DNA from: Microbacterium sp. nov. GSS16
GTDB lineage: Bacteria; Actinomycetota; Actinomycetes; Actinomycetales; Microbacteriaceae
DNA: 64,000 bases
Direction of reading: 5' to 3'
Assembly (NCBI RefSeq): GCF_028198145.1
Contig: NZ_CP116338.1
Coordinates: 1,612,001 to 1,676,000, forward strand
A program made the position numbers and the translations under genes. Shown piece after piece: positions 11,150 through 19,559 of the stretch. Within the stretch, counting starts at the first letter, position 1; each line of letters begins with the position of its first letter. Under the pieces are notes generated by a model. The model saw only the letters and a list, made by a program, of their open reading frames with translations. It had not been told where the DNA came from and ran no database searches.

Positions 11150-11223
11150 GCCTTCGTAGCTCAGTCGGATAGAGCGGCCCTCTCCTAAAGGGCAGGTCGC
11201 AGGTTCGAATCCTGTCGAGGGCA
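11150..11223 (+). tRNA. tRNA-Arg(CCU)
   Basis: A full cloverleaf can be drawn. The acceptor GCCTTCG pairs with CGAGGGC (one G-U), and the D arm is GCTC/GAGC. The anticodon stem is GCCCT/AGGGC around loop CTCCTAA with anticodon CCU. The T arm is GCAGG-TTCGAAT-CCTGT, and the discriminator is A. CCA is not encoded. It reads AGG arginine codons. Confidence 0.95.
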
Positions 11224-11229
11224 CGTATG

Positions 11230-11265
11230 CGAAGAGCGGGTCACTCAAGAGTGGCCCGCTCTTCG
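11230..11265. terminator. 16-bp hairpin between tRNA-Arg and lsr2
   Basis: CGAAGAGCGGGTCACT (11230-11245), loop CAAG, and the complementary arm 11250-11265 with a single G-U pair. It serves tRNA-Arg on the plus strand and the converging lsr2 gene on the minus strand. Confidence 0.8.
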
Positions 11266-11274
11266 TATCGTCGT

Positions 11275-11619
11275 TCAGTGCGCGGCGTGATACGCCTCGA
11301 GCACGTCGGCGGCGATGCGTCCGCGCTCCGAGACCTTCATGCCCTGCTTCTTCGCCCACTCGCGGATCTCGACCGTGTCGGAGTTTCCCGTCGAGCGGCG
11401 GCGTGGGGCGGACGAGCGCGTCGCGGTGGAACCTGCTGCGCGCCGGCCCGCCTCGATGTACGGGGCGAGTGCGTCGCGCAGCGCCTCCGCATGGGAATTC
11501 GTCAGATCGATCTCGTAGGCGACACCATTCAGTGCGAAATGAACAGTCTCTCCTTCGCCGACCTCGAGAAGCGTTCCGTCGATATCGTCGACCAGCTGGT
11601 GCACAATTCTTCGAGCCAT
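11275..11619 (-). CDS. lsr2: Lsr2-family nucleoid-associated protein
   Basis: 114 residues from the ATG at 11617-11619 (MARRIVHQLVDDIDGTLLEV). The N-terminal half is the Lsr2 dimerisation domain (ETVHFALNGVAYEIDLT). A basic flexible linker (RRAAGSTATRSSAPRRRST) follows, then the C-terminal DNA-binding domain with the AT-hook-like RGR motif in SERGRIAADVLEAY. Lsr2 bridges DNA and silences AT-rich, often horizontally acquired, genes. The 86 bp upstream are unusually AT-rich, as expected if it binds its own promoter. Confidence 0.94.
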   Translation of the reverse strand: MARRIVHQLVDDIDGTLLEVGEGETVHFALNGVAYEIDLTNSHAEALRDALAPYIEAGRRAAGSTATRSSAPRRRSTGNSDTVEIREWAKKQGMKVSERGRIAADVLEAYHAAH

Positions 11620-11705
11620 GACAATAAGATATTTGAATTCATTGCGCCCGCGCAATCGGCGCGAGCATTCGTATCGCGAATGCGGCGCGTGAATTGTTTT
11701 CCCTA

Positions 11706-12560
11706 TCAGGGAAGAAGGCCCGCGCGGCGCGCACGGGCGACTGCGGCGTGGCGCGTCGACGCGTCGAGTTTCGACATGGCGGCGCTCAGATACGCCTTCA
11801 CGGTGCCTTCACGCAGTCCGAGCTGCGCGGCGATCTCCGCGTTGGTGGCCCCCAGCGCGGCGCATGCGAGCACGTCCGTCTCGCGGGGCGAGAGTCGGAC
11901 GGTCGCGAGGGATTCCGTCGTCGCGGGCGGTTCGGATCCCGACGCACCGACCAGGCGCCGTTCGACGGCGGCGATGCGCCCCCTGATCTCCTCGTCGCCG
12001 ACCGAGGCTGCGATGCTGCGCAGCTCGGCGAAGCTCTCCCTGAGTTCTTCGAGGTGCGAGCCGTGCACCGCGGCATCCCTTCGCATCGCGCGCATGCGGC
12101 GCTCCACCTCATCCCGGATGCGCAGCTCGTCGGCGACACTCTGCGCCACGCTCATGGCCGGTGCCGTCGTGAAGCCGCCCACGTGCGACTCCTCCCATGC
12201 GCCGGCGTAGAGGACGCCCCGGGGCCGGCCTTCGACGACGATCGGCAGCGCGAGCAGTGTGCGAAGTCCTTCGCCCAGCACGAACACGTCGTAGTCGTGT
12301 GTGATGTGCTGCGAGGTGCGGTAGTCGCTCGTCATCCGGGGGCGCAGCTCGATCATGGCGCGGCCGCCGAGCCCCCGCTCGGGGCGCACGGTGAGTCCGT
12401 CGAGGCTGTGCGTCCGGTTTCCGACGATGCTGGTCACCCGCACCTCGCCGTCTTCAATGAGTCCGCCGAACGCGACCGGAAAGCGAGTGCGGCGAGCGAG
12501 TTCTCGCACGCCGACGGCGACGGGGTCGTCTGCGGCCCCGTGTTGCTTCTCCGATACCAC
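11706..12560 (-). CDS. LuxR-type regulator with GAF-like sensor domain
   Basis: About 284 residues from a GTG at 12558-12560; a TTG three codons further upstream is also possible. Residues 1-140 look like a GAF sensor (RTRFPVAFGGLIEDGEVRV, LGEGLRTLLALPIVVEGRP). A helical linker (RIRDEVERRMRAMRRDAAV) follows. The C-terminus is a LuxR/GerE helix-turn-helix (LSPRETDVLACAALGATNAE, REGTVKAYLSAAMSKLDA). It is divergent from the DUF485/symporter operon and is its likely regulator, an organisation I recall for acetate and monocarboxylate uptake genes of actinobacteria. Confidence 0.85.
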   Translation of the reverse strand: MVSEKQHGAADDPVAVGVRELARRTRFPVAFGGLIEDGEVRVTSIVGNRTHSLDGLTVRPERGLGGRAMIELRPRMTSDYRTSQHITHDYDVFVLGEGLRTLLALPIVVEGRPRGVLYAGAWEESHVGGFTTAPAMSVAQSVADELRIRDEVERRMRAMRRDAAVHGSHLEELRESFAELRSIAASVGDEEIRGRIAAVERRLVGASGSEPPATTESLATVRLSPRETDVLACAALGATNAEIAAQLGLREGTVKAYLSAAMSKLDASTRHAAVARARRAGLLP

Positions 12561-12620
12561 TGCTACCAACTTTCGGGGGTGACGACAGGACCCGCCCGTT
12601 TCGTAGCGTCGACGATACCA

Positions 12621-12642
12621 CCGCGTGATTGTCATCACGCGG
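12621..12642. promoter_or_regulatory. Perfect 9+4+9 palindrome before the symporter operon
   Basis: CCGCGTGAT-TGTC-ATCACGCGG lies between the LuxR-type gene and the DUF485 gene, 16 bp upstream of the AAGGAGG ribosome site. It could be an operator for the divergent regulator or an RNA hairpin in the leader. The symmetry is exact. Confidence 0.55.
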
Positions 12643-12669
12643 CTTACGGACATGTGGCAAGGAGGCCCC

Positions 12670-13017
12670 ATGACTCAACCGACGACGCCCGATTCCGCTG
12701 CGGGAATCGACTATCTCGCTGTCGAGGAATCAGACAGATTCCAGGGATTGAGACGACTGCAGCGCTCATTCATCTTCCCGATGGCCGGGTTCTTCCTGAT
12801 CTGGTATTTCGCATACGTCCTGCTGGCCGCGTTCGCGACCGACTTCATGAGTCAGCGCGTCTGGGGTGACATCACCATCGGACTGCTCATGGGACTCGGG
12901 CAGTTCGTCACGACTTTCGTCATCACGATGGCCTATGTGTCGTTCGCGAACCGTCGCCTCGATCCCATCGCGACCGAGATCCGTGAAGAGCTCGAGAAGG
13001 CGGAGACGAAGGCATGA
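12670..13017 (+). CDS. DUF485 membrane protein
   Basis: 115 residues from the ATG at 12670, preceded by AAGGAGG. Two transmembrane helices are seen: FPMAGFFLIWYFAYVLLAAF and ITIGLLMGLGQFVTTFVIT. The cytosolic tail has YVSFANRRLDPIATEIREEL. DUF485 proteins are almost always encoded just before an SSS-family acetate/monocarboxylate symporter and probably assist it. Here the genes overlap by 4 bp (ATGA). Confidence 0.93.
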   Translation: MTQPTTPDSAAGIDYLAVEESDRFQGLRRLQRSFIFPMAGFFLIWYFAYVLLAAFATDFMSQRVWGDITIGLLMGLGQFVTTFVITMAYVSFANRRLDPIATEIREELEKAETKA

Positions 13018-14633
13018 TGACGACACACCTGGCCGCCGAGGCGGTTCAGAACGACCCCGTGCTGAACATCGCGATCTTCGGGGCATTCGTCGCGGTCACG
13101 CTCTTCATCGTGATCCGCGCGAGCCGGAACAACAAGACGGCCGCCGACTACTACGCCGCGGGGCGGTCGTTCAGCGGCACGCAGAACGGCTTCGCCATCG
13201 CGGGGGACTACCTGTCGGCGGCCTCGTTCCTCGGCATCTGCGGGGCGATCGCGATCAACGGCTACGACGGATTCCTCTACTCGATCGGATTCCTGGTGGC
13301 CTGGCTCGTCGCCCTCCTGCTCGTCGCGGAGATGATGCGCAACACCGGCAAGTTCACCATGGCAGATGTGCTCTCGTTCCGTCTCAAGCAGCGGCCCGTG
13401 CGCATGGCAGCTGCCCTGACGACGCTGGCCGTCTGCTTCTTCTACCTGCTGGCGCAGATGTCGGGAGCGGGCGGGCTCGTCTCGCTGCTGCTCGGCGTCG
13501 ATGACAGGATCGGCCAGTCGCTGGTGATCGCGATCGTCGGCGTCCTCATGATTGTGTACGTGCTGATCGGCGGCATGAAGGGCACCACGTGGGTGCAGAT
13601 CGTCAAGGCGGTGCTGCTCATCGCCGGCGCTCTCGCGATGACGATCTGGGTTCTCGCGCTGCACGGCTTCAGTCTGAACACGCTGCTCGAGAGCGCTGTC
13701 GACAACTCGCCCAACGGTGAGAAGGTCCTCGGCCCCGGCCTGCAGTACGGCGCGAACCCGCTCGACTTCCTCTCGCTGGGCATGGCGCTCGTGCTCGGCA
13801 CCGCGGGCCTGCCGCACGTGCTGATGCGCTTCTACACCGTGCCCACGGCGAAGGAGGCGCGCCGCTCGGTCGTCTGGGCGATCTGGCTCATCGGCGGGTT
13901 CTACCTGCTCACCCTCGTGCTCGGCTACGGGGCCGGCGCGCTCGTCGGGCCCGAGCGCATCGCGGCCGCACCGGGCGGAGTGAACTCGGCGGCGCCGCTG
14001 CTCGCTCAGGCGCTTGGCGGTCCGCTGCTGATGGGGTTCATCTCGGCCGTCGCGTTCGCGACGATCCTCGCTGTGGTCGCGGGTCTGACGATCACCGCCG
14101 CGGCGTCGTTCGCGCACGACATCTATTCGAACGTGATCAAGCGCGGCAAGGACGGCACGGGCACGGTCGACCCCAACGGCGAAGTCAAGGTGGCTCGCCG
14201 CACGGTGATCGTGATCGGAGTGCTCGCGATCGTGGGCGGCATCGGAGCGCAGGGGCAGAACATCGCGTTCCTCGTGGCCCTCGCCTTCGCCATCGCCGCC
14301 TCTGCGAACCTGCCGACCATCCTCTATTCGCTGTTCTGGAAGCGCTTCAACACCCGTGGAGCGGTGTGGAGCATGTACGGCGGTCTGATCGCCGCCATCG
14401 GCCTGATCGTGATCTCGCCGGTGTTCTCGGGCAACGAGAAGGCGATGATCCCCGGCATCGACATCGCGATCTTCCCGCTGAACAACCCGGGCATCGTCTC
14501 GATCCCGCTGGGATTCCTGCTCGGCTGGATCGGCACGATCACGGCCAGAACGGCCGAATCGCGCGCGCTCGCCGCCGAGATGGAGGTGCGCTCGCTCACC
14601 GGATTCGGGGCCGAGAAGGCGGTGGATCACTAG
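13014..14633 (+). CDS. Solute:sodium symporter, ActP-type (acetate/monocarboxylate)
   Basis: 539 residues with about 13 hydrophobic helices, the SSS-family architecture. Signature stretches include NKTAADYYAAGRSFSGTQNG near the N-terminus and FLGICGAIAINGYDGFLYSI after it. The conserved GTAGLPHVLMRFYTVP is a motif of the ActP branch. It imports acetate or related short carboxylates with Na+ or H+. Co-translated with DUF485, and probably under the divergent LuxR-type regulator. The exact substrate cannot be read from sequence. Confidence 0.9.
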   Translation: MMTTHLAAEAVQNDPVLNIAIFGAFVAVTLFIVIRASRNNKTAADYYAAGRSFSGTQNGFAIAGDYLSAASFLGICGAIAINGYDGFLYSIGFLVAWLVALLLVAEMMRNTGKFTMADVLSFRLKQRPVRMAAALTTLAVCFFYLLAQMSGAGGLVSLLLGVDDRIGQSLVIAIVGVLMIVYVLIGGMKGTTWVQIVKAVLLIAGALAMTIWVLALHGFSLNTLLESAVDNSPNGEKVLGPGLQYGANPLDFLSLGMALVLGTAGLPHVLMRFYTVPTAKEARRSVVWAIWLIGGFYLLTLVLGYGAGALVGPERIAAAPGGVNSAAPLLAQALGGPLLMGFISAVAFATILAVVAGLTITAAASFAHDIYSNVIKRGKDGTGTVDPNGEVKVARRTVIVIGVLAIVGGIGAQGQNIAFLVALAFAIAASANLPTILYSLFWKRFNTRGAVWSMYGGLIAAIGLIVISPVFSGNEKAMIPGIDIAIFPLNNPGIVSIPLGFLLGWIGTITARTAESRALAAEMEVRSLTGFGAEKAVDH

Positions 14634-14730
14634 GTCTCTCCCCAGAGATACCCGAATGCCGCGTCCCCAGCGCGGCGGGAGCGGAGCCCGGCGGCCTACA
14701 CGCCGGGCTCCGGTTCGTTCGGCGTCCCGT

Positions 14731-14854
14731 TCCCAGCAGGTCATCGCCGCGCCGGCCCCAGAAGGTCACGGCCACCTGTCCCCAGAAGGCCACCGCCGCC
14801 CTGTCCCCAGAAGGCCACCGCGGCCCTGTCCCCAGAAGGCCACCGCCGCCCCGT
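14731..14854. repeat. Five-unit 25-bp tandem repeat
   Basis: Units start at 14731, 14756, 14780, 14805 and 14830. The later ones follow CCCCAGAAGGCCACCGCCGC plus CCTGT; the first is degenerate (TCCCAGCAGGTCATCGCC) and the second is 24 nt. Units 3 to 5 are nearly identical. The 25-bp period is not a multiple of three, so no repeat protein is made. It lies between the symporter stop and the converging ATL gene. Confidence 0.85.
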
Positions 14855-14878
14855 CCCCAACCGCGCCCCGGTCGACCC

Positions 14879-15409
14879 TCACGCCCGCGCCGCAGAGGCG
14901 TCACGCTCGAGATCGAGCAGAAACCGCTTGCGGTCGGGATGTGCTCCGTAGTGGCCGGGTGTGCCGTCGGAGCGGATCACCCGGTGCACGGGGACGATCA
15001 CCGACAGGGGCGTGAGTCGGCACGCCGTTCCGACGGCGCGAGCCGCGCCGGGGCTTCCGGCGATGACCGCCACCTCGCCGTAGCTCATGGTCTCACCCCA
15101 CGGGATGCCGCACACGGCCTGCAGCGCCGACCGGGTGAAGCCGTCGACGAGACGCCAGTCGAAGGTGAAGCGCTCGTCGAAGCGCACCGGCTCGCCCTCG
15201 AAGTACTCGCCGAGCGCCGCCGACAGCTCGTCGGCCACGCCGGGGGCCGGTTCCGGCGTCTCTCCGATCCGCCGGCTGACGCTCTCCAGAAGCCACGGCA
15301 CCCGAGGATCCGCGGACTCCGAGAGGTCGAAGCTGACGATCCCGGCATCCGAGAAGACCGCCAGGGCGTTGCCGAACGGCGTAGGCGCGAAGTCGTAGCG
15401 ATAGCTCAT
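14879..15409 (-). CDS. Alkyltransferase-like (ATL) protein, MGMT/Ogt fold without catalytic Cys
   Basis: 176 residues from the ATG at 15407-15409 (MSYRYDFAPTPFGNALAVF). It has an N-terminal Ogt-like domain and a C-terminal DNA-binding domain with GIPWGETMSYGEVAVIAG and the arginine finger in GAARAVGTACR. At the active site the canonical PCHR is PVHR (Val at about residue 141, codon GTG). It therefore cannot accept an alkyl group on cysteine as O6-alkylguanine methyltransferases do. ATL proteins bind O6-alkylguanine and flag it for nucleotide excision repair. The full N-terminal domain is longer than in minimal ATLs. Annotation as an active Ogt would be wrong if the base call is right. Confidence 0.85.
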   Translation of the reverse strand: MSYRYDFAPTPFGNALAVFSDAGIVSFDLSESADPRVPWLLESVSRRIGETPEPAPGVADELSAALGEYFEGEPVRFDERFTFDWRLVDGFTRSALQAVCGIPWGETMSYGEVAVIAGSPGAARAVGTACRLTPLSVIVPVHRVIRSDGTPGHYGAHPDRKRFLLDLERDASAARA

Positions 15410-15578
15410 GCCACCATCCTGCTCCCGGCTGTCGCTGCGATCGGGCCGCGATCGCGGATACTGTGGACGATCCACGTCGAGAGCCCACCTGTGCAGGAAG
15501 ACGCGCGCAGGCACGCGGAATCGTCGCGAAACGGCCGGGAATACCGCCCGTCGCGCCGGTCGCGCCTAGGCTTGCCGT

Positions 15579-18500
15579 GTGTGGCGACGAGAGGCGAAGG
15601 ATGCTGAGCGCGCGACCCAGCCGGTCGCGGTGACGCTCGGTGATCTCAGCGACGCCTCGAGCGGCGTCGGCATCGCACACGCGGCGGAGGAGCGTCGCAC
15701 CAGTCTGCGTGCCCAGGCTGCCGATCTGGGCGGCGCCTCGCCGCTGATCAGCTTCGTCGATGCTCCGGAATCCGTCATCGACATCTCCCGTGCCCACCCC
15801 GGCAGCCTGCCGCAGTTCATCACCGGCCGCTCCACCCTCCTGTCGAACCTGTTCCGCGACGAGGTGGGGCTGCGCACCGCGCGGATGGCAGCCGAGCGCA
15901 TCACCGCGCGCAACACCGAGCTGCGCACGGTGCGCGGCATCGACGCCGTGCGCCTCGCGGTCGGAATCGCCCGGTGGCGCATCGGCGGTGCGCAGTTCGC
16001 CGCCCCCGTGCTGCTGCGCCCCCTCGCGATCCGGCGCCACCACGCCGATTTCGAGCTGAAGCTGCACGGACGATTCGAGGTGAACCCGGAACTCGTGCGC
16101 GTCGCACGCGAGCACTTCGGGCTCGACCTGGACCCGGCCGGCCTCGCATCCCTCGCCTACGACGGGGGGATATTCAAGCCGCAGCCGGTGATCGATCAGC
16201 TGCGTGCTCTGACCCGCTCGATCGACACGTTCGCCGTGAACCCGCGTCTGGTCGTGTCGACATTCGCCGATGTCGCCGATGCGATGGTGCGCGACATGGT
16301 CGATCTCGACCATCCCGTGCTCAATGCGCTCGCCGGGCACGTGGGCGACCGTGAGCAGGTCACCGCGCCGCGCGAACTGCCCGCCGCGGCGGGACCGGAC
16401 GATCGCGCCCCGGCTTCGGAGAGCCTGCTGCTCGACGCCGACTCCGAGCAGGAGGAGGTGCTCGCGCGCATCGCCGCGGGGCATTCCCTCGTCGTCTCGA
16501 CGCTGCCTGGCACGGGAGGCACGCAGACCGTCATCAATGCGCTGGGCGGATTCGTGCGCTCGGGCCGGCGCGTCCTCGTCGTGTCCGCCCGCCGATCGAC
16601 GCTCGACGGCGTCCGCCATCGCCTCGCCGGCGTGGGCCTCGACGCGCTCGCCGTCTCACCCGCCCGCGCGCGTCGCGACCTCATCACCGCGATCGCCCGC
16701 AGCGAGAAGGCCACCCAGCCCAAGGCGGCCGAGCTCGACGAGGCGCTGGTGCGCCTGCGCACCGTGCTCCGCGACTACCGGGGAGCGCTCGGCGAGCCGG
16801 TGGGGCGCACCGGTGCATCCGTCCTCGACGCGACCAGAGAGCTCGCTCGGCTCGCAGCCCTCCCCGTCCCACCGTCGACCGGAGCCCGCCTCTCGATCGA
16901 CACGCTCGAGAAGCTCGCCGGAGACCGCAGCGACGCCGCGCAGGCGCTCACTCGCGCGGCCAAGCTCGGCGAGTTCCGCTTCGGACCGGACGACTCACCC
17001 TGGTACGGCGTCAGCTTCGACAGCGCGGAAGCCGCTCAGCAGGCTCACGAGCTCGCGGGACGGCTGCACGGCTCGGCCGTGCCGTCGCTCCTCGAGCGCG
17101 GATACGAGCTGATCGCGCAGACGAGCATGCGCCCGTTCGGCACGATCGACGAGCTCGGCGAGTACGTGCGGCTGCTGCAGGGCATCCGGGACTCACTCGA
17201 TCGCTTCAGCCCGACCGTCTTCGAACGACCCCTCGGCGAGCTGATCCAGGCGCACGGCTCGCGCCGTGACGCGCCTGGCATGTCGTCCGCCAACCGGCGC
17301 CGGCTCAAGAAGCTCGCTCGCGAGTACGTCCGCCCCGGTGCGCACGTCTCGGAGATGCACGAGGCGCTGCTGCGCATCCAGCAGCAGCGCACGCAGTGGC
17401 AGCGCTATGTCGAGGCGGGCGTGGCGCCGCAGGTGCCGCTGGGGCTCTCGGACGTGCACGTCGCGTGGCAGCGGGTCTCCGCCGAGCTGGCCGACCTCGA
17501 TCGCGCCCTGGGCCGTCGCGAGCCGCTCAGCTCGCTCCCGGTCGCCCGTCTCGTGCGCACGCTCTCGGGCCTCGCCGCGCGCTCGGCCGTGTTCGACAAT
17601 CTCGTCGAGCGCACGCAGATCCGCGACGCGCTCGCGGGCCTCGGCCTGCGTCCGCTGCTCTCCGACCTGTCCGTGCGGCACGTGCCGGAGGAGCGGGTCT
17701 CCGCCGAGCTCGAATTCGCCTGGTGGCAGTCGCTTCTCGAGCGCGCTCTGCAGGACGACCGGTCGCTTCTCGGCGCCAACACCGCGGTGGTCGATCGTCT
17801 CGAGCGCGACTTCCGGCTCGTCGACGAGGCGCACACGGCGATGGCCGGCCCCCTGCTGGCATGGAACCTGGCCAGCCAGTGGCGCATCGCGATCGTCGAT
17901 GAGCCCGACCAGGCCGCCCATCTGCGCCGGGCGCTGAAGACGGGCGAGGCGACGACCGCCGAGATCGTCTCGGCTGCCCCCGATCTCACACGCGTGCTGG
18001 CGCCGGTGTGGATCGCTTCACCGTACGAGGTGCCGCTGATCCCCGAGTCGGTCGAGTTCGACGCCGTGCTGCTCGTGGATGCCGCAGCCGTGAACCTCGC
18101 CGAGACCGCGCCGGCGATCCGCCGTGCACGTCAGATCGTCGCCTTCGGCGACCCGGTGACCCAGCGACCCACGCCGTTCACCGTCGCCACCCTGCCCGAC
18201 GCGGAGTGGGAGCCCGAGGTCGACTTCGACGACGTGTCGGTCTTCGAGCGTCTCGCCGAGCTCTTCCCCGTGATGACGCTCACCCGCAGTTATCGAGCCG
18301 GGGGAGAGGATCTCGCCGAACTCATCAATGACGCCTTCTACGGCGGAGAGATCGTGTCGCTTCCCTGGGCCGGGTCGTACCTCGGCCGCGGCAGCCTCAC
18401 CGTCGACTACGTCGAGGGCGGAGTGGGCACGCCCGATCCCGATTCGGGCGCGGTCGAGAGTCCGGATGCCGAGGTGGCCCGCGTCGTGACCCTCGCCGTC

Positions 18501-19286
18501 GAGCACGCCATCCACCGCCCGACCGAATCGCTCATGGTGATCACGGCCAGCCGCAGGCACGCGGAACGGGTGCGCGCAGCCGTCGCATCCGCCTTCGCCG
18601 GCCGCTCCGATGTGGCCGACTTCGTCAGCCGCGACACCGCCGAGCCGTTCGCGGTGCTCACACTCGAGGAGTCGGTGGCGGAGAGTCGCGACCGCGTCAT
18701 CTTCTCGCTCGGCTTCGGCCTGACCAAGCACGGCCGTGTGCTCAGCGACTTCGGGGATCTCTCGCAGCAGGACGGCGAGCGACTGCTCACCGTCGGGATG
18801 ACCAGGGCGCGCCGCTCGATGGTCATCGTGTCGTGCATCCGGCCGTCGGCCTTCGATGAAGGACGACTGGAGCACGGCGCCTCGACACTGATGTCGATCC
18901 TCGGCGGCCTCGCCGCTCGCGGCCGCGATGCGCGTCTCGAAGATCTCGCCGATCCGCTGACCCTCGCCCTGGCCCGTGAGCTGAGGCGGCTCGGCGCCTC
19001 GGTCGATGTCGACTACCGGGGCCTGCTTCCGCTGGTCGCGCAGCACGATGGGCGCGCTGTCGTCATCGAATCCGACGCGGAGATGCGCGGGGAGTCGCTG
19101 CGCGAGAGCGTACGGCTGCGCCCGCAGGTGCTGCGCCGCCTGGGCTGGCACTACGTGCGAGTGCACGCGTTCGATCTCTACAGCGATCCCGCCACCGTCG
19201 CCCGGCGCATCGCCACCGTGCTCGGGATCGACGAGCACGCCGTGCGGGCCGAGAACGACACACAGCCCTTCGACATCGATGGATGA
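15579..19286 (+). CDS. Large SF1 helicase-like protein with degenerate ATPase motifs
   Basis: 1235 residues, GTG start at 15579, with a TAGGCT -10-like box a few bases upstream that suggests leaderless transcription. The layout is that of SF1/UPF1-type helicases: an N-terminal DUF4011-like part (1-290), a RecA-like domain around 295-420, a long helical insert, then motifs III-VI (FGDPVTQRPTPF, LTRSYRAGGEDL, TVGMTRARRSM). A C-terminal Vsr/REase-like fold follows (VVIESDAEM, then VLRRLGWHYVRVHAFDLY). Walker A reads PGTGGTQT (310-317), with Gly in place of the essential Lys, and motif II reads LLVDAAAV without the Glu. ATP hydrolysis is therefore doubtful. It may act as a structural DNA-binding protein. 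Confidence 0.8.
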   Translation: MWRREAKDAERATQPVAVTLGDLSDASSGVGIAHAAEERRTSLRAQAADLGGASPLISFVDAPESVIDISRAHPGSLPQFITGRSTLLSNLFRDEVGLRTARMAAERITARNTELRTVRGIDAVRLAVGIARWRIGGAQFAAPVLLRPLAIRRHHADFELKLHGRFEVNPELVRVAREHFGLDLDPAGLASLAYDGGIFKPQPVIDQLRALTRSIDTFAVNPRLVVSTFADVADAMVRDMVDLDHPVLNALAGHVGDREQVTAPRELPAAAGPDDRAPASESLLLDADSEQEEVLARIAAGHSLVVSTLPGTGGTQTVINALGGFVRSGRRVLVVSARRSTLDGVRHRLAGVGLDALAVSPARARRDLITAIARSEKATQPKAAELDEALVRLRTVLRDYRGALGEPVGRTGASVLDATRELARLAALPVPPSTGARLSIDTLEKLAGDRSDAAQALTRAAKLGEFRFGPDDSPWYGVSFDSAEAAQQAHELAGRLHGSAVPSLLERGYELIAQTSMRPFGTIDELGEYVRLLQGIRDSLDRFSPTVFERPLGELIQAHGSRRDAPGMSSANRRRLKKLAREYVRPGAHVSEMHEALLRIQQQRTQWQRYVEAGVAPQVPLGLSDVHVAWQRVSAELADLDRALGRREPLSSLPVARLVRTLSGLAARSAVFDNLVERTQIRDALAGLGLRPLLSDLSVRHVPEERVSAELEFAWWQSLLERALQDDRSLLGANTAVVDRLERDFRLVDEAHTAMAGPLLAWNLASQWRIAIVDEPDQAAHLRRALKTGEATTAEIVSAAPDLTRVLAPVWIASPYEVPLIPESVEFDAVLLVDAAAVNLAETAPAIRRARQIVAFGDPVTQRPTPFTVATLPDAEWEPEVDFDDVSVFERLAELFPVMTLTRSYRAGGEDLAELINDAFYGGEIVSLPWAGSYLGRGSLTVDYVEGGVGTPDPDSGAVESPDAEVARVVTLAVEHAIHRPTESLMVITASRRHAERVRAAVASAFAGRSDVADFVSRDTAEPFAVLTLEESVAESRDRVIFSLGFGLTKHGRVLSDFGDLSQQDGERLLTVGMTRARRSMVIVSCIRPSAFDEGRLEHGASTLMSILGGLAARGRDARLEDLADPLTLALARELRRLGASVDVDYRGLLPLVAQHDGRAVVIESDAEMRGESLRESVRLRPQVLRRLGWHYVRVHAFDLYSDPATVARRIATVLGIDEHAVRAENDTQPFDIDG

Positions 19287-19455
19287 CGAGCGTCAACGGA
19301 TCGTGCGCGTCGCCGGATCGCGCCGCGCGAAGCTGACCCGCGTGGAGGGCACGACCTCAGAACCGCATGAGAGGGCCGAGCGCTCCGCACCCGCTGAGGG
19401 CGAGCGCGGACCGAACGATGAGCGGATGCTGCGCGAGGTCCCGCCGCATTACTGA
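19279..19455 (+). CDS. Small charged protein following the helicase-like gene (58 aa)
   Basis: MDDERQRIVRVAGSRRAKLT... is rich in Arg and Glu. The ATG lies inside the end of the large gene (8-bp overlap), so it is probably translationally coupled. No hydrophobic segment and no recognised family. Ends with LREVPPHY. The coupling suggests a partner of the large protein. Confidence 0.6.
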   Translation: MDDERQRIVRVAGSRRAKLTRVEGTTSEPHERAERSAPAEGERGPNDERMLREVPPHY

Positions 19456-19509
19456 GCGCTGCCGCGCCGCAGCGCTCCCGCTGCCGCACCGAGCATCTGC
19501 TGCGGCATG

Positions 19510-19547
19510 CGAGAACGGCCCGCCTCCGAGGAGGCGGGCCGTTCTCG
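19510..19547. terminator. 17-bp hairpin between convergent genes
   Basis: 19510-19526 pairs perfectly with 19531-19547 around the loop CGAG (core GGCCCGCCTC/GAGGCGGGCC). It lies between the small charged gene and mscL, which converge, and can serve both. Confidence 0.82.
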
Positions 19548-19559
19548 CGTTCCGGACGA

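Noticed and set aside
11150..11223. tRNA-Arg as attachment site of an integrated element
   Set aside because: No integrase, no duplicated tRNA end, and lsr2 follows directly; the neighbours are ordinary chromosomal genes.
14731..14854. CRISPR-like array
   Set aside because: The units are contiguous, without unique spacers, and no cas genes are near; it is a simple tandem repeat.
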